Assembly (NCBI RefSeq): GCF_017876315.1
Contig: NZ_JAGINU010000001.1
Span: 4,712,001-4,776,000, forward strand
Source: Pseudonocardia parietis
Lineage (GTDB): Bacteria; Actinomycetota; Actinomycetes; Mycobacteriales; Pseudonocardiaceae
DNA length: 64,000 nt
Reading direction: 5' to 3'
The first letter of the stretch is position 1; every line of letters starts with the position of its first letter. Position numbers and translations under genes: made by a program. The notes beneath the pieces are model-generated. The model saw only the letters and a list, made by a program, of their open reading frames with translations, was not told the origin of the DNA and did not search any database. Below, piece by piece: positions 24,977 to 35,233 of the stretch.

Positions 24977-25832
24977 GCTGCCGGAGGCGTTCCTCGCGCA
25001 GCCGGAACGTCCCCGACCCGGGCTCGAACTCCAGCTCGTCGGTGTCGAACGCCGCACCGATCGCACCGGACGCGGCCAGCTCGGCGGGCGTGCCGGTCGT
25101 CATCGCCCCGGAGCCGTCGAGCAGCCACGCCCGGTCCGCCAGCCGCAGGGCCAGCTCCAGGTCGTGCGTGGACAGCAGGATGCACAGGTCCTGCTCGCGG
25201 GCGAGCCTGCGCAGCAGCCCGAGCAGCGCGACCCGGGCGGAGACGTCGAGGAAGGCGCTGGGCTCGTCGAGCAACAGCAGCGACGGCTGCTGGGCCAGCG
25301 CCCTGGCGACCATCATCCGCTGCCGCTCCCCGTCGGAGAGCCGCCCCAGCGGGCGTCCGGCGAGCGGGCGGGCGCGCACGGCGTCGATCGCGGCGTCGAC
25401 GGCGGCCTCGTCATCGGGCCCGAGGATGCCGGCGGCGCCGGTGTGCGGCAGCCGCCCCAGCTCGACGACGTCCCGCCCGGTCAGCAGGCCGGGATCCGGG
25501 CGGTCGGTGAGGACGACCCCGACCCGGCGCGCGCGCTCGGCGGGCCGCAGCCCGAGCAGGTCGTCCCCGTCGAGCGCGGTCGAGCCGGCGAGAGCGGGCT
25601 GCAGCCCGGCGAGGGTCCGCAGCAGGGTCGACTTGCCCGCCCCGTTCGGGCCGAGCAGCACGGTGAGCTCACCGCGCCCGGCCACCGCGTCCAACCCGGT
25701 CAGCACGGTGCTGGCCCGCCCGCGCCGCAGCGTCCCCTCGGCCTGGTGGCCGACTGCCAGCCCGGACAGCGCCAGCCCGGCCCGGCCCGGTACCGCGGTG
25801 CCGGGCGTCGCCACAGCCTCCCGGCTCACCAT
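24972..25832 (-). CDS. FecE/BtuD-type ABC importer ATPase
   Basis: Cytoplasmic ATPase (286 residues) of a metal-chelate or cobalamin-type importer. Walker A is GPNGAGKST, the signature is LSDGERQR, Walker B is LLLLDEPSAFLD and the switch His is in LSTHD. It overlaps the permease gene by 7 bases. A gene order of binding protein, permease, ATPase is standard for iron-siderophore, haem or B12 uptake. Only one permease gene is present, so the channel is probably a homodimer. Confidence 0.9.
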   Translation of the reverse strand: MVSREAVATPGTAVPGRAGLALSGLAVGHQAEGTLRRGRASTVLTGLDAVAGRGELTVLLGPNGAGKSTLLRTLAGLQPALAGSTALDGDDLLGLRPAERARRVGVVLTDRPDPGLLTGRDVVELGRLPHTGAAGILGPDDEAAVDAAIDAVRARPLAGRPLGRLSDGERQRMMVARALAQQPSLLLLDEPSAFLDVSARVALLGLLRRLAREQDLCILLSTHDLELALRLADRAWLLDGSGAMTTGTPAELAASGAIGAAFDTDELEFEPGSGTFRLREERLRQP

Positions 25833-26941
25833 GCGCGTCCTCCCAGTCGCCGCGACCGCAGCAGGACCGCGATCACCACCGGCGCCCCGACCAGCGAGGT
25901 CACCACGTTCAGCGGGATCACCGTCCCCACCCCGGGCGGATGCGCCACGACGGCGCAGGCCAGTCCGATCGCCGCGCCGGTCAGTGCGGTGGCCGGGATC
26001 AGGATCCGGTGCCGGGAGGTCCCGACCGCGGCCCGGGCGAGGTGCGGCACCGCGATCCCGAGGAAGCCGATCGGCCCGCAGAACGCCGTCACCGTCCCGG
26101 CGAGCACGGCGGCGACGACCAGCACCGCGGCCCGCACCCGGGCCACGTCGACGCCTGCGGTGCGGGCGTAGTCGTCGCCGAGCAGCAGCCCGTCCAGCGG
26201 CTTGGCCAGCAGCGCGACGCAGAGCAGCCCGACACCGACGATCACCGCGATCAGCGGCAGCTCGGAGCGGGCCACGCCGCTGACACTCGCCAGGCCCCAC
26301 AGCAGGAACTGCTGCGCGGTCTCCGGGTTGGTCCACACCAGCAGCAGGCTGACCACCGCGCTGATCACCGAGCCGAGCATCACGCCGATCACCAGCAGTG
26401 CGGTCACCGAGCGCGCGAAGCGGGACAGCAGCAGCACCAGGCCGAGCACCAGCCCGGCGCCGAGCGCGGCGGCGAGGACCATGCCCAGCCGCCCGCCGGG
26501 CGCCGGTCCGGCGCCGAGACCGCCGGTCGCGAACGCGCCCGCGGCGGCGCCACCGACGCCGATCGTCGTCACGAGGGCCACGCCGAGCCCGGCGCCCGCA
26601 CTGACCCCGAGGACGTACGGCTCGGCCAGCGGGTTGCGGAACAGGGTCTGGGTCAGCAGGCCCGCCGTGCCGAGCGCGGCCCCGGCGAGCGCGGCCGTCA
26701 CCGCGCGGGGTATCCGCAGGTCGGTGACCAGCAGGTCGAGCCGGGCGTCCGGGGCGCCGACGCCGAGCAGCGCCGACAGCGTCCGGCCGAGCGGGATCAC
26801 CACCGAACCGGTCGATACGGCCAGCGCGAACAGCACCACGACGGCGACCACGAGCGCGCCGACCGCGACCGCCGTCCGGCCACCGGAGCGTTCGGCAGGC
26901 CGGTCCGCGCGTTCCCCGACCGTGGTGTCCGCACCCGTCAT
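25826..26941 (-). CDS. FecCD-type ABC importer permease
   Basis: Inner-membrane permease of 371 residues with about ten hydrophobic segments. Conserved landmarks of the FecCD/BtuC family are LRIPRAVTAALAGAALGTAG, RNPLAEPYVLGVSAGAGLG, LLLGDDYARTAGVD and FCGPIGFLGIAVPHLAR, the last holding the cytoplasmic coupling region. ATG 26941 overlaps the stop of the binding-protein gene (ATGA). Confidence 0.92.
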   Translation of the reverse strand: MTGADTTVGERADRPAERSGGRTAVAVGALVVAVVVLFALAVSTGSVVIPLGRTLSALLGVGAPDARLDLLVTDLRIPRAVTAALAGAALGTAGLLTQTLFRNPLAEPYVLGVSAGAGLGVALVTTIGVGGAAAGAFATGGLGAGPAPGGRLGMVLAAALGAGLVLGLVLLLSRFARSVTALLVIGVMLGSVISAVVSLLLVWTNPETAQQFLLWGLASVSGVARSELPLIAVIVGVGLLCVALLAKPLDGLLLGDDYARTAGVDVARVRAAVLVVAAVLAGTVTAFCGPIGFLGIAVPHLARAAVGTSRHRILIPATALTGAAIGLACAVVAHPPGVGTVIPLNVVTSLVGAPVVIAVLLRSRRLGGRAW

Positions 26942-28116
26942 CCGACGGGCACCTGGCGGTGGTAGACGAACTCGTGGCCGGGCATCAGCTCCGGGTGCAG
27001 GATCGCGACGAGATCGGCGAGCATCTCGTCCGGGTGCAGGACGCCGCGCTCGTAGACCTGGTTGCCGCCGGTCGGGCCCATGAACTTGTCCTTCGTCCAG
27101 ACCTGTCCGCCCGGGCCCGCGGCGGCGAGCGCGGTCAGCCGCGGGTCGGTGGCGGCGATGTCCGCGGTGGTCTCCCACGGCCCGTCGGCCATCCAGATAC
27201 GGGCGTCACCGTCCTTCGCCAGCACGCTCTCCAAGGTCTGTGCGCTCTGCCCGGTTCCCGCGGACTCGAGTCCCGACCAGGTGGCGCCCGCGTCGCGGAA
27301 CAGGATCCCGGCCGTCGAGTTCCCGTTCGGGACGTTCCAGGTTCCCTGATACGGCTGGCCGGCGACGATCGGGGTGGGCTCGACGCCACGCACCCGGTCG
27401 GCGAACGCGGTGTAGCGCTGCTCGATCCCGGCGAACGCGGCGGCGGCCTCGGCGTCGCGACCGGTCAGCGCCCCCAGCACCTTGATCCACTCGGCCTGGC
27501 CGAGCGGTCCGGTCTCGAGGTAGTCGGCCCAGCCGACGACCGGGATGCCGGCCGCGCGCAGCGTGGGGAACGCCGCGTCGTCGGTCCCGCCGCTGAGCAG
27601 CACCGGCGGCGCCGCGGTGACGACCTGTTCGCCGTCGATGGTGCCGTTCGTCGCGAAGTCGACCGTCGCCCCGGACTCGACGTGCTGACGCACCGCCGGG
27701 TCGCTGATCAGGTCGCCCGCCCCGACCCCGGTGAGCCGGTCCAGCACGCCGAGCTCGGTGACCATCGCGATCGGGGTGGTGGACTGCATGAAGAACCCGT
27801 CGACGGGGGTACGCACGACCGGTGCGTCGGCCAGCTCGGCCGGGAGCGCAGGCTCCCCCTGCGCGCAGCCGAGCAGCACGACCGACTGTGCGGGCCCGCC
27901 CGGGTAGGGCTGGTGGACGGTCAGCACCCGGTAGCCGTCACCCCCGGTGATCTCGACGTTGGACGCGTGCGAGAACGGGACGTCCGAGGTGGGCGCGGGC
28001 TCGGTGCCGGGCACGCACCCCGCGGGGGCCTCCGGTGGCGCCGTCGCGGGGGCCGAGCATCCGGCGAGGAGGAACAGGGGAAGCAACGCAGCCGCGAGCC
28101 ACCGAAGGCAATTCAC
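26938..28116 (-). CDS. Metal-chelate-type ABC importer lipoprotein
   Basis: A 392-residue solute-binding lipoprotein. The signal peptide ends in the lipobox LLAGC (Cys20), giving anchoring on the outer face of the membrane. The fold is that of class III binding proteins (FecB/BtuF), with VVRTPVDGFFMQSTTPIAMVTEL and the C-terminal MLADLVAILHPELM. It is longer than typical FecB proteins. Its GTG start lies 23 bases after the class V aminotransferase-like gene on the same strand. No riboswitch or iron box was found for this operon, so the ligand (siderophore, haem, cobalamin or other metal chelate) is open. Confidence 0.85.
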   Translation of the reverse strand: MNCLRWLAAALLPLFLLAGCSAPATAPPEAPAGCVPGTEPAPTSDVPFSHASNVEITGGDGYRVLTVHQPYPGGPAQSVVLLGCAQGEPALPAELADAPVVRTPVDGFFMQSTTPIAMVTELGVLDRLTGVGAGDLISDPAVRQHVESGATVDFATNGTIDGEQVVTAAPPVLLSGGTDDAAFPTLRAAGIPVVGWADYLETGPLGQAEWIKVLGALTGRDAEAAAAFAGIEQRYTAFADRVRGVEPTPIVAGQPYQGTWNVPNGNSTAGILFRDAGATWSGLESAGTGQSAQTLESVLAKDGDARIWMADGPWETTADIAATDPRLTALAAAGPGGQVWTKDKFMGPTGGNQVYERGVLHPDEMLADLVAILHPELMPGHEFVYHRQVPVG

Positions 28117-28139
28117 CTGAACAGCTTCTCATACGATGA

Positions 28140-29339
28140 TCAGGCGCCGACGAAGCCGGACAGGGCGTCCAGGAGGCGGTCGACGTCGTCGTCGTCGGTG
28201 TAGCAGGCCAGGCCGATCCGCAGCGCGCCCGTGTCGCCGAGGCCGAGCCGTCGCGAGCACTCCAGCGCGTAGAACGACGACGACGGCGCCGCGATCCGCC
28301 GTTCGGCCAGGTAGCGGTAGGCCTCGGCAGGGTCGCGGTCGTCGACGGTCACCAGCAGGGTCGGGGTGCGCGACGCCGCCCGGGAGCGGATCGTCACACC
28401 GGGCAGGTCGGCGAGGTGGTCCTCGATCCGCCGCCGCAGCGGTTCCTCGTGGGCGTGCACCGCCGCCAGTGAGGTCAGCAGCCGGGCCCGCCGGTCCCCC
28501 GAGGCCTGCGTGTCCAGGCCCGCGAGGAAGTCGACCGCGGCGGTGGTCCCGGCCAGCAGCTCGTAGGGCAGGGTGCCGAGCTCGAACCGCTCCGGGACGG
28601 CGTCGGTGGAGGGCAGCAGCTTGGCCGGGTGCAGCGTCTCCAACAGCGCGGGGTCCGCGGCGAGCACCCCGCAGTGCGGTCCGAGGAACTTGTAGGGCGA
28701 GCAGGCGTAGAAGTCCGCACCCAGCGCGGGCAGGTCCACCGCGGTGTGCGCGGTGAGGTGCACGCCGTCGACCATCAGCAGCGCACCCGCGGCGTGCACC
28801 TGCTCGGCGATCACCGGCACGTCCGGACGGGTGCCGACCAGGTTGGACGCGCCGGTCACCGCGACCAGGCGGGTCCGGTCGCACAGCAGCGGACCGACGT
28901 CGTCGAGCTCGGTGGTGTCCGGGTCGAAGTCCAGCCACCGCACGGTCACCCCGGCCGCCTCGGCGGCGATCACCCACGGCCGGATGTTGGCGTCGTGGTC
29001 GAGCCGCGTGACGATGATCTCGTCGCCCGGCGACCAGGTCGCCGCGAGGGTGCGGGCGAGATCGAAGGTCAGCGCGGTCATGCTGCGCCCGAACACGATC
29101 CCGCGCGGGTCGGCCCCCAGCAGGTCGGCCATCGCGGCCCGGGCGGCGAGCACGATCGCGTCGGCCGACCGCTCGCCGCTGGTGACCGTGCCGCGGTTGG
29201 CCAGCGGCGAGGTCAGCGCGCCGGCCACCGCACCGGCCACGGAGTCGGGCACCTGGGATCCGCCCGGCCCGTCGAAGTGCGCGATCCCGGCCCGCAGTGC
29301 GGGGAACCGGCTGCGGACGGCGGCGACGTCGTAGCTCAT
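28140..29339 (-). CDS. Cysteine desulfurase-like aminotransferase (class V)
   Basis: PLP enzyme of 399 residues in the SufS/CsdA-like branch often annotated as cysteine desulfurase-like. Seen are the N-terminal AHFDGPGGSQVP, ANRGTVTSGE, the PLP-binding Asp in LMVDGVHLTAH and the lysine in ACSPYKFLGPHCG. It lacks a clear IscS- or SufS-type mobile Cys loop; the cysteine in YALECSRRLG is a possible substitute. It precedes the metal-chelate importer on the same strand, with a gap of only 23 bases, suggesting a shared transcript and perhaps a link to iron-sulfur or thio-compound metabolism. Confidence 0.82.
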   Translation of the reverse strand: MSYDVAAVRSRFPALRAGIAHFDGPGGSQVPDSVAGAVAGALTSPLANRGTVTSGERSADAIVLAARAAMADLLGADPRGIVFGRSMTALTFDLARTLAATWSPGDEIIVTRLDHDANIRPWVIAAEAAGVTVRWLDFDPDTTELDDVGPLLCDRTRLVAVTGASNLVGTRPDVPVIAEQVHAAGALLMVDGVHLTAHTAVDLPALGADFYACSPYKFLGPHCGVLAADPALLETLHPAKLLPSTDAVPERFELGTLPYELLAGTTAAVDFLAGLDTQASGDRRARLLTSLAAVHAHEEPLRRRIEDHLADLPGVTIRSRAASRTPTLLVTVDDRDPAEAYRYLAERRIAAPSSSFYALECSRRLGLGDTGALRIGLACYTDDDDVDRLLDALSGFVGA

Positions 29340-29443
29340 GAGCGCAGCCTGTCATCCGGTCACGCAGCCGTGGTTGCCGACTTCTCGCGCTCGGTGATCC
29401 GATAGTGACGTGTCGGTGCCCCCATGTGGGTGAGCGGTAGGCG

Positions 29444-30742
29444 ATGATCGGACGCATGCCGAGGTCCTGGGAGAGCGCCCGCGGCCGGCACACGCCACGC
29501 CGGCGGCGCCGCTCGCTGCATCGCCGCACGCTCGGCAGGTTGGCCGCGCTGCTGGTCGTGCTGGCCGCGCTGGTGGCGGGTGCGACCGCGGCCGTCGCCG
29601 AGGGCCGGATCGGGGACACGATCGCCCGCAACCTCGCCGGGGCCGTCGACCGCCTGCGACCGGAGCCGGCCGCACCTCCGGTCCCCGCCGTGCTGACGAC
29701 GACGCCGCGGCCCGGCTCGCCGGTCGGTCCCCGCGATCCCGCGACCGCCGAGGTCAGCACCGGCCGGCTGGAGGGCGTCACGCTCGTCGGTGACGACGGG
29801 CCCGTCGCGGGAACGCTCTCCCCCGACGGCCGCACCTGGACCAGCACGGCCCCGCTGGACTTCGCCACCACCTACCGCTGGTCCGGCACCTGGACGCTCG
29901 ACGACGCGACCCGCCGCCCGGTACCCGCCGACGCGTTCACCACGGTCGACCCGGCGGACACGATCGAGGCGACCATGAACATCCGCGACGGTGCCGAGGT
30001 CGGCGTCGGCGCCCCGGTCGCGGTCAGCTTCCCGGCGAACCTGTCCGACGCGGCCAGGGCCACCGTCGAGCGGGCGCTCACCGTGCAGACGTCGGAGCCG
30101 GTCGAGGGCGCCTGGGCGTGGCTGCCCGACGACGCCGACGGCTCCCGCGTGCACTACCGGCCGAAGGAGTACTGGCCGTCGGGCACGCAGGTCCGGGTGC
30201 AGGGCGCGCTGCGCGGGCTTGACCTCGGCGACGCGGGTTGGAGCACCGAGGACCTCGACCGGTCGTTCACCGTGGGCACCGAGCGGATCGTGAGGGCGGA
30301 CACGCGCAGCCACCAGATCACCGTCGTCGAGAACGGGCAGGAGGTCGCCCGCTACGACGCGTCCTACGGGCTGGAGTCCGACCCGAACCGGGTGACCCGC
30401 TCGGGCGTGCACGTGGTGATGAACAAGTCGCAGAAGGTCCTGATGACCAACGAGGCCTACGGCTACGTCGACCAGCCGCAGTACTGGGCCGTCCGGATCT
30501 CCAACAACGGCGAGTACATCCACGCCAACCCGTCGTCGTCGTACGCGCAGGGCAACCGCAACGTCAGCCACGGCTGCATCAACCTGTCCACACGCGACGC
30601 CAAGGCGTTCTTCGCGACGGTGGTCTTCGGCGACCCGGTCGAGGTCACGGGCAGTTCGGAACCGCTGACCCGCCAGGACGGGGACTACTACGACTGGACG
30701 ATCCCGTGGCAGGAGTGGACGGCGATGAGCGCCCTCACCTGA
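29444..30742 (+). CDS. L,D-transpeptidase with Ig-like domains (LdtMt type)
   Basis: Membrane-anchored enzyme of 432 residues forming 3-3 peptidoglycan cross-links. A basic N-terminus and a hydrophobic segment (about 24-45) are followed by Ig-like domains (about 75-255; TLSPDGRTWTSTAPLDFATTY is a Big_10-type strand pattern). The YkuD catalytic domain (about 283-420) carries SHGCINLS, with His376 and Cys378. Residues of the substrate lid (EYIHANPSSSYAQGN) are also kept. ATG 29444 is used; an in-frame ATG follows four codons later. This is the second, larger transpeptidase of the window. Confidence 0.92.
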   Translation: MIGRMPRSWESARGRHTPRRRRRSLHRRTLGRLAALLVVLAALVAGATAAVAEGRIGDTIARNLAGAVDRLRPEPAAPPVPAVLTTTPRPGSPVGPRDPATAEVSTGRLEGVTLVGDDGPVAGTLSPDGRTWTSTAPLDFATTYRWSGTWTLDDATRRPVPADAFTTVDPADTIEATMNIRDGAEVGVGAPVAVSFPANLSDAARATVERALTVQTSEPVEGAWAWLPDDADGSRVHYRPKEYWPSGTQVRVQGALRGLDLGDAGWSTEDLDRSFTVGTERIVRADTRSHQITVVENGQEVARYDASYGLESDPNRVTRSGVHVVMNKSQKVLMTNEAYGYVDQPQYWAVRISNNGEYIHANPSSSYAQGNRNVSHGCINLSTRDAKAFFATVVFGDPVEVTGSSEPLTRQDGDYYDWTIPWQEWTAMSALT

Positions 30743-32342
30743 TCCGCCGCTCCTGCCCCGCCCACGCCGCATCGCGCAGCACGAACTTCTGGATCTTGCC
30801 GGTGGAGGTCCGGGGCAGATCGGTGAACACGACCCGCTTGGGCGCCTTGAACCGGGCGAGCCGCGACCGGACGTGCTCGACGATCTCCTCCTCGGACGCC
30901 GTCGCACCGTCGCGCAGCGTCACGTAGGCGGCCGGGACCTCGCCCCAGCGCTCGTCCGGGATCGCGATCACCGCCACCTCCAGGACGGCCGGGTGGTCGG
31001 CGATCGCCTGCTCCACCTCGACGCTCGCGATGTTCTCGCCCCCGGAGATGATGACGTCTTTGGAGCGGTCCCGGAGCTCGACGTAGCCGTCGGGGTGCAT
31101 GACGCCGATGTCACCGGTCCGGAACCAGCCGTCCGGAGCGGCGTCGCGGGTGGCCTGCTCGTCGTGCAGGTAGCCGAGCATGACGTTGTTGCCACGCAAC
31201 GCGATCTGCCCGGTCGTCAGGCCGTCGGCCGGGGCGTCCGCGCCGTCGTCGATGATCACCCGGACCGCCTGGGCGATCATGTTCCCGACGCCCTGGCGGG
31301 CCTTCATCCTGGCCTGGGTCCCACCGTCGAGATCGTTCCACTCCGGGCGCCAGTCACAGATCATCGCCGGCCCGAACGTCTCGGTGAGCCCGTAGAGGTG
31401 GGTGACCTCGAAGCCGAGCTCGGCCATCCGGCGCAGGATCGCCGGACTCGGCGGCGCTCCCCCGGTCGCGACCCGCACCTTCGTCGTCACCGGCCCCGCC
31501 TCCGGCGCGTAGGCGATCATCGACAGCACGGTGGGGGCGCCGTTGAGGTGGGTGACGCCGTGGTCGCGCACGAGCTCCCAGATCCGGGCCGGCTCGACCT
31601 TCGGCAGGCAGACGTGCGTGGCCGCGGCCGCGGTGACCGCCCACGGGAAGCACCATCCGTTGCAGTGGAACATCGGCAACGTCCACAGATGCACCGACGA
31701 CGGCGACAGCCCCGTGTGGCCGACCATCGCCAGCGCCTGCAGGTAGGCGCCGCGGTGGTGGTACATCACACCCTTGGGGCTGCCGGTCGTCCCGGACGTG
31801 TAGTTGATCGACAGCAGGGCGCGCTCGTCGTCGGGGATGACGGCGGTGGGCTCGCCCCAGGTGATCAGGCGCTCGTAGTCGTCGCCGACCCGGACGGTCT
31901 GCGGCGGTGCCTCCAGCCGGCCCAACGCGTCGGCGACCAGGTCGTCGAACACCGGGTCGTGGACCAGCACCGAGGCGTTCGAGTGCTCCAGGATGTAGGC
32001 GACCTCGCCCGCGGCGAGCCGGGTGTTCACCGCGACCAGCGGGACGCCGGACCACGGCACGGCGTAGGTCGCCTCCAGCCCGACGTGCGTGTTCGGGACC
32101 AGAACCGCCACCGGACGTCCGGCGTGGATCGCGGCCAGCCCACCCGCGAGCTTGCGGCAGCGCTCGTGCAGCTCGGTGTAGGTGAACCGCTGCTCTCCGT
32201 CGACGACCGCGACCCGGTCACCGTGCGTGGCCGCGGCCCGGTCCAGGAACGACGTCGGGGTCAGCGGTTCGTACGACAGCGACATCAGGTCCGTGGGGAC
32301 ACCTGCGGGGTGGGGCGAAACAGCGACGGCACCGTCGGTCAT
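30735..32342 (-). CDS. Acyl-CoA synthetase (AMP-forming), medium/long-chain type
   Basis: ANL-superfamily enzyme of 535 residues activating a carboxylate with ATP and CoA. The P-loop-like A3 motif is YTSGTTGSPKGVMYHH, A5 is YGLTETFGP, A8 is GWFRTGDIGVMHPDGYVELRDRSKD and the catalytic C-terminal lysine lies in PRTSTGKIQKF. The FHCNGWCFPW stretch is typical of the AlkK/medium-chain fatty-acyl-CoA ligase group. ATG 32342 is chosen; the long upstream extension is not coding-like. The stop overlaps that of the converging transpeptidase gene by 8 bases. Confidence 0.9.
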   Translation of the reverse strand: MTDGAVAVSPHPAGVPTDLMSLSYEPLTPTSFLDRAAATHGDRVAVVDGEQRFTYTELHERCRKLAGGLAAIHAGRPVAVLVPNTHVGLEATYAVPWSGVPLVAVNTRLAAGEVAYILEHSNASVLVHDPVFDDLVADALGRLEAPPQTVRVGDDYERLITWGEPTAVIPDDERALLSINYTSGTTGSPKGVMYHHRGAYLQALAMVGHTGLSPSSVHLWTLPMFHCNGWCFPWAVTAAAATHVCLPKVEPARIWELVRDHGVTHLNGAPTVLSMIAYAPEAGPVTTKVRVATGGAPPSPAILRRMAELGFEVTHLYGLTETFGPAMICDWRPEWNDLDGGTQARMKARQGVGNMIAQAVRVIIDDGADAPADGLTTGQIALRGNNVMLGYLHDEQATRDAAPDGWFRTGDIGVMHPDGYVELRDRSKDVIISGGENIASVEVEQAIADHPAVLEVAVIAIPDERWGEVPAAYVTLRDGATASEEEIVEHVRSRLARFKAPKRVVFTDLPRTSTGKIQKFVLRDAAWAGQERRIR

Positions 32343-32420
32343 GCCCGCAGCCTTCCCGCGGACGACGCCGCACGCAACGCCTGTACCCATGGCGGACGCG
32401 CGTGTCCGAGCGCGCCCGGG

Positions 32421-32453
32421 GCGGGGCTCCGGGCAGGCGCCCCGGAGCCCCGC
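32421..32453. terminator. Hairpin downstream of the secreted-protein gene
   Basis: Perfect 13-base arms (32421-32433 and 32441-32453) with a 7-base loop, 13 bases beyond the stop codon of the leftward gene at 32467. It lies between two leftward genes and would insulate them. Confidence 0.7.
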
Positions 32454-32466
32454 ACGGGGTCGACCG

Positions 32467-33117
32467 TCAGGGACGCTTGGTCTCGACGGTGTAGTACGCC
32501 TTTCCCTCGACGATCTTGTAGGCGGAGAAGACCGCGACCGGCGACCGGTCGGCCGTGTCCCGCACGGTGAACGACTTCCCCGGTGCGAGCCGCTGCGCGG
32601 TGCTCCCGGCCGGGCCCGAGATCCGAGCGTCGACCGGGTGGGCACCGACGTTCTTCACGGTCGCGGAGTCGATGGCGCCGTTCTTGTCGGTGTCGACGAC
32701 GGTGGTCTGCAGGCGCGGCTTCACCACACAGGTCACGGCGCCGTAGGAGACCTTCGCGGTGCTGTAGTGGCCCTTCCCGTTCTCCCACTTGTAGGCCGCG
32801 ACGGTCGCGTTGCCGGCCGGCACCGAGCCCTTGCCGGTCGCGAACCGGTGGTAGTAGGCCTTGCCGGGAGCGATCTTGGAGACCTTGTGGTCGCCGAACG
32901 CGGTGGTCACGCGCACGTCGATCGGGGCGGTGTCGCGGTTGAGCACGTGAACGGGCACGACCGCGGTCTCGGTGGCGGTGTTGCACTCGGCCTTGGCGCT
33001 CGCGGCGGTGTTCACCCCGGGCGCCGGCTGCGCGAGTGCCGGGGCGGCGAGAGCGACCGTTGCCCCGACGGCGAGGGCGGCACCGACGACAGCGCTGACG
33101 AGACGATGGGTCTTCAC
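32467..33117 (-). CDS. Secreted protein with two tandem related domains
   Basis: A 216-residue exported protein of unknown function. GTG 33117 is fixed by the strong site CGGAGGAGA just upstream. The signal peptide (about 1-33) ends in APALA. The mature part consists of two similar halves: the first has NRDTAPIDVRV, IAPGKAYYHRFATG, VAAYKWENGKGHYST and the second has NVGAHPVDARI, LAPGKSFTVRDTAD, FSAYKIVEGKAYYT. Both end in a (A)YK-x-x-(E)GK-x-(Y)Y element, so the protein arose by internal duplication of about 85 residues. Two cysteines (in ECNTA and VTCVVK) could form a disulfide. I recognise no named family. Confidence 0.75.
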   Translation of the reverse strand: MKTHRLVSAVVGAALAVGATVALAAPALAQPAPGVNTAASAKAECNTATETAVVPVHVLNRDTAPIDVRVTTAFGDHKVSKIAPGKAYYHRFATGKGSVPAGNATVAAYKWENGKGHYSTAKVSYGAVTCVVKPRLQTTVVDTDKNGAIDSATVKNVGAHPVDARISGPAGSTAQRLAPGKSFTVRDTADRSPVAVFSAYKIVEGKAYYTVETKRP

Positions 33118-33332
33118 GATTCTCCTCCGAACGACGCACCACCGTGGTGCTTCCGGCGGATACACCGTTGGAGCGGACAGCCCTATTAGCAGTCGGCCCC
33201 CGCAATACCCAGTTTTAGCGATATCCCCGCACACCGGCAGCACGAGGCCCGGGCGGCCCGGCCGTACCGCAGGACCGGCCCGCCGGGTTACGTTCGCAGT
33301 GACAACGACGTTCGCACGGGAGGCGGTTCACG

Positions 33333-34619
<1,287 letters not shown>

Positions 34620-34636
34620 CATCGTGACCGGGGAGT

Positions 34637-34676
34637 CGTGCGGGATCGGTGCCAGATCTGACACCGATCCCGCACG
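34637..34676. terminator. 40-base near-perfect palindrome between converging genes
   Basis: Arms cgtgcgggatcggtg (34637-34651) and its exact complement (34662-34676) enclose a 10-base centre containing the palindrome cagatctg, so the whole element is symmetric except for one position pair. It lies between the stops of the acyl-CoA dehydrogenase and MarR genes and most likely ends both transcripts. Confidence 0.65.
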
Positions 34677-34721
34677 AACCGGCGATCATTCCGGTGGTGC
34701 GGCGGGCATGCGGTCAGACGG

Positions 34722-35210
34722 TCAGGGGGCCGGGGTTGCGGGGCGGCCGTCGGCGAGCTCGGCGCGGTAGTCGGCGACGAGCGCGTTCATCGCGGACAGG
34801 AACCTTGCCGCGGCGTCGAGCTCGGCGTCGTCGAAGTCCTGCAGGACCGCGTCCATCCGGGTGCCCAGCGGCCCGAAGAAGGCACCTCCGACCCCGGCGG
34901 CGTTCTCCGCCTCGCGCAGGCTCACCTGCCGCCGGTCGGTCGACTCCCGGCTGCGCCGCACGTGCCCGGCCCGCTCGAGCCGGTCGACGAGCGCGGTCGT
35001 CGCGCCGGTGGAGAGCCCCAGCCGAGACCCGAGCCGCCCCGGGGTCAGCGGCGCACCCGCCGAGTCGGCGCGCATGACGGCCAGCAGCGCGTGCAGGTCG
35101 GTCGGGTGCAACCGGTGCCGCCCGGCGAAGGCCTGGCCGAGCAGCTCGGCCTCGCCGGCGTAGTCCTGCAACAGCGCGACCAGTTCCTCGCGTCGCGTCC
35201 GGGCAGCCAT
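34722..35210 (-). CDS. MarR family transcriptional regulator
   Basis: A 162-residue dimeric winged-helix regulator. The recognition helix region LTPGRLGSRLGLSTGATTALVDRLERAGHVRRSRE (about 55-90, read here in parts) and the wing STDRRQVSLRE are typical. It sits 23 bases downstream of the crotonase gene ending at 35234 on the same strand and may be co-transcribed with it. Ligand and targets are unknown; aromatic acids or acyl-CoA esters are usual for the family. Confidence 0.88.
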   Translation of the reverse strand: MAARTRREELVALLQDYAGEAELLGQAFAGRHRLHPTDLHALLAVMRADSAGAPLTPGRLGSRLGLSTGATTALVDRLERAGHVRRSRESTDRRQVSLREAENAAGVGGAFFGPLGTRMDAVLQDFDDAELDAAARFLSAMNALVADYRAELADGRPATPAP

Positions 35211-35233
35211 GCGGGGAGCCTATCGCGGGGTGC

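Noticed and set aside
28117..28139. An iron box or cobalamin riboswitch before the FecBCD-type operon
   Set aside because: The 23-base gap and the 104-base region before the class V gene contain no match to the iron-box consensus and no riboswitch-like conserved boxes.
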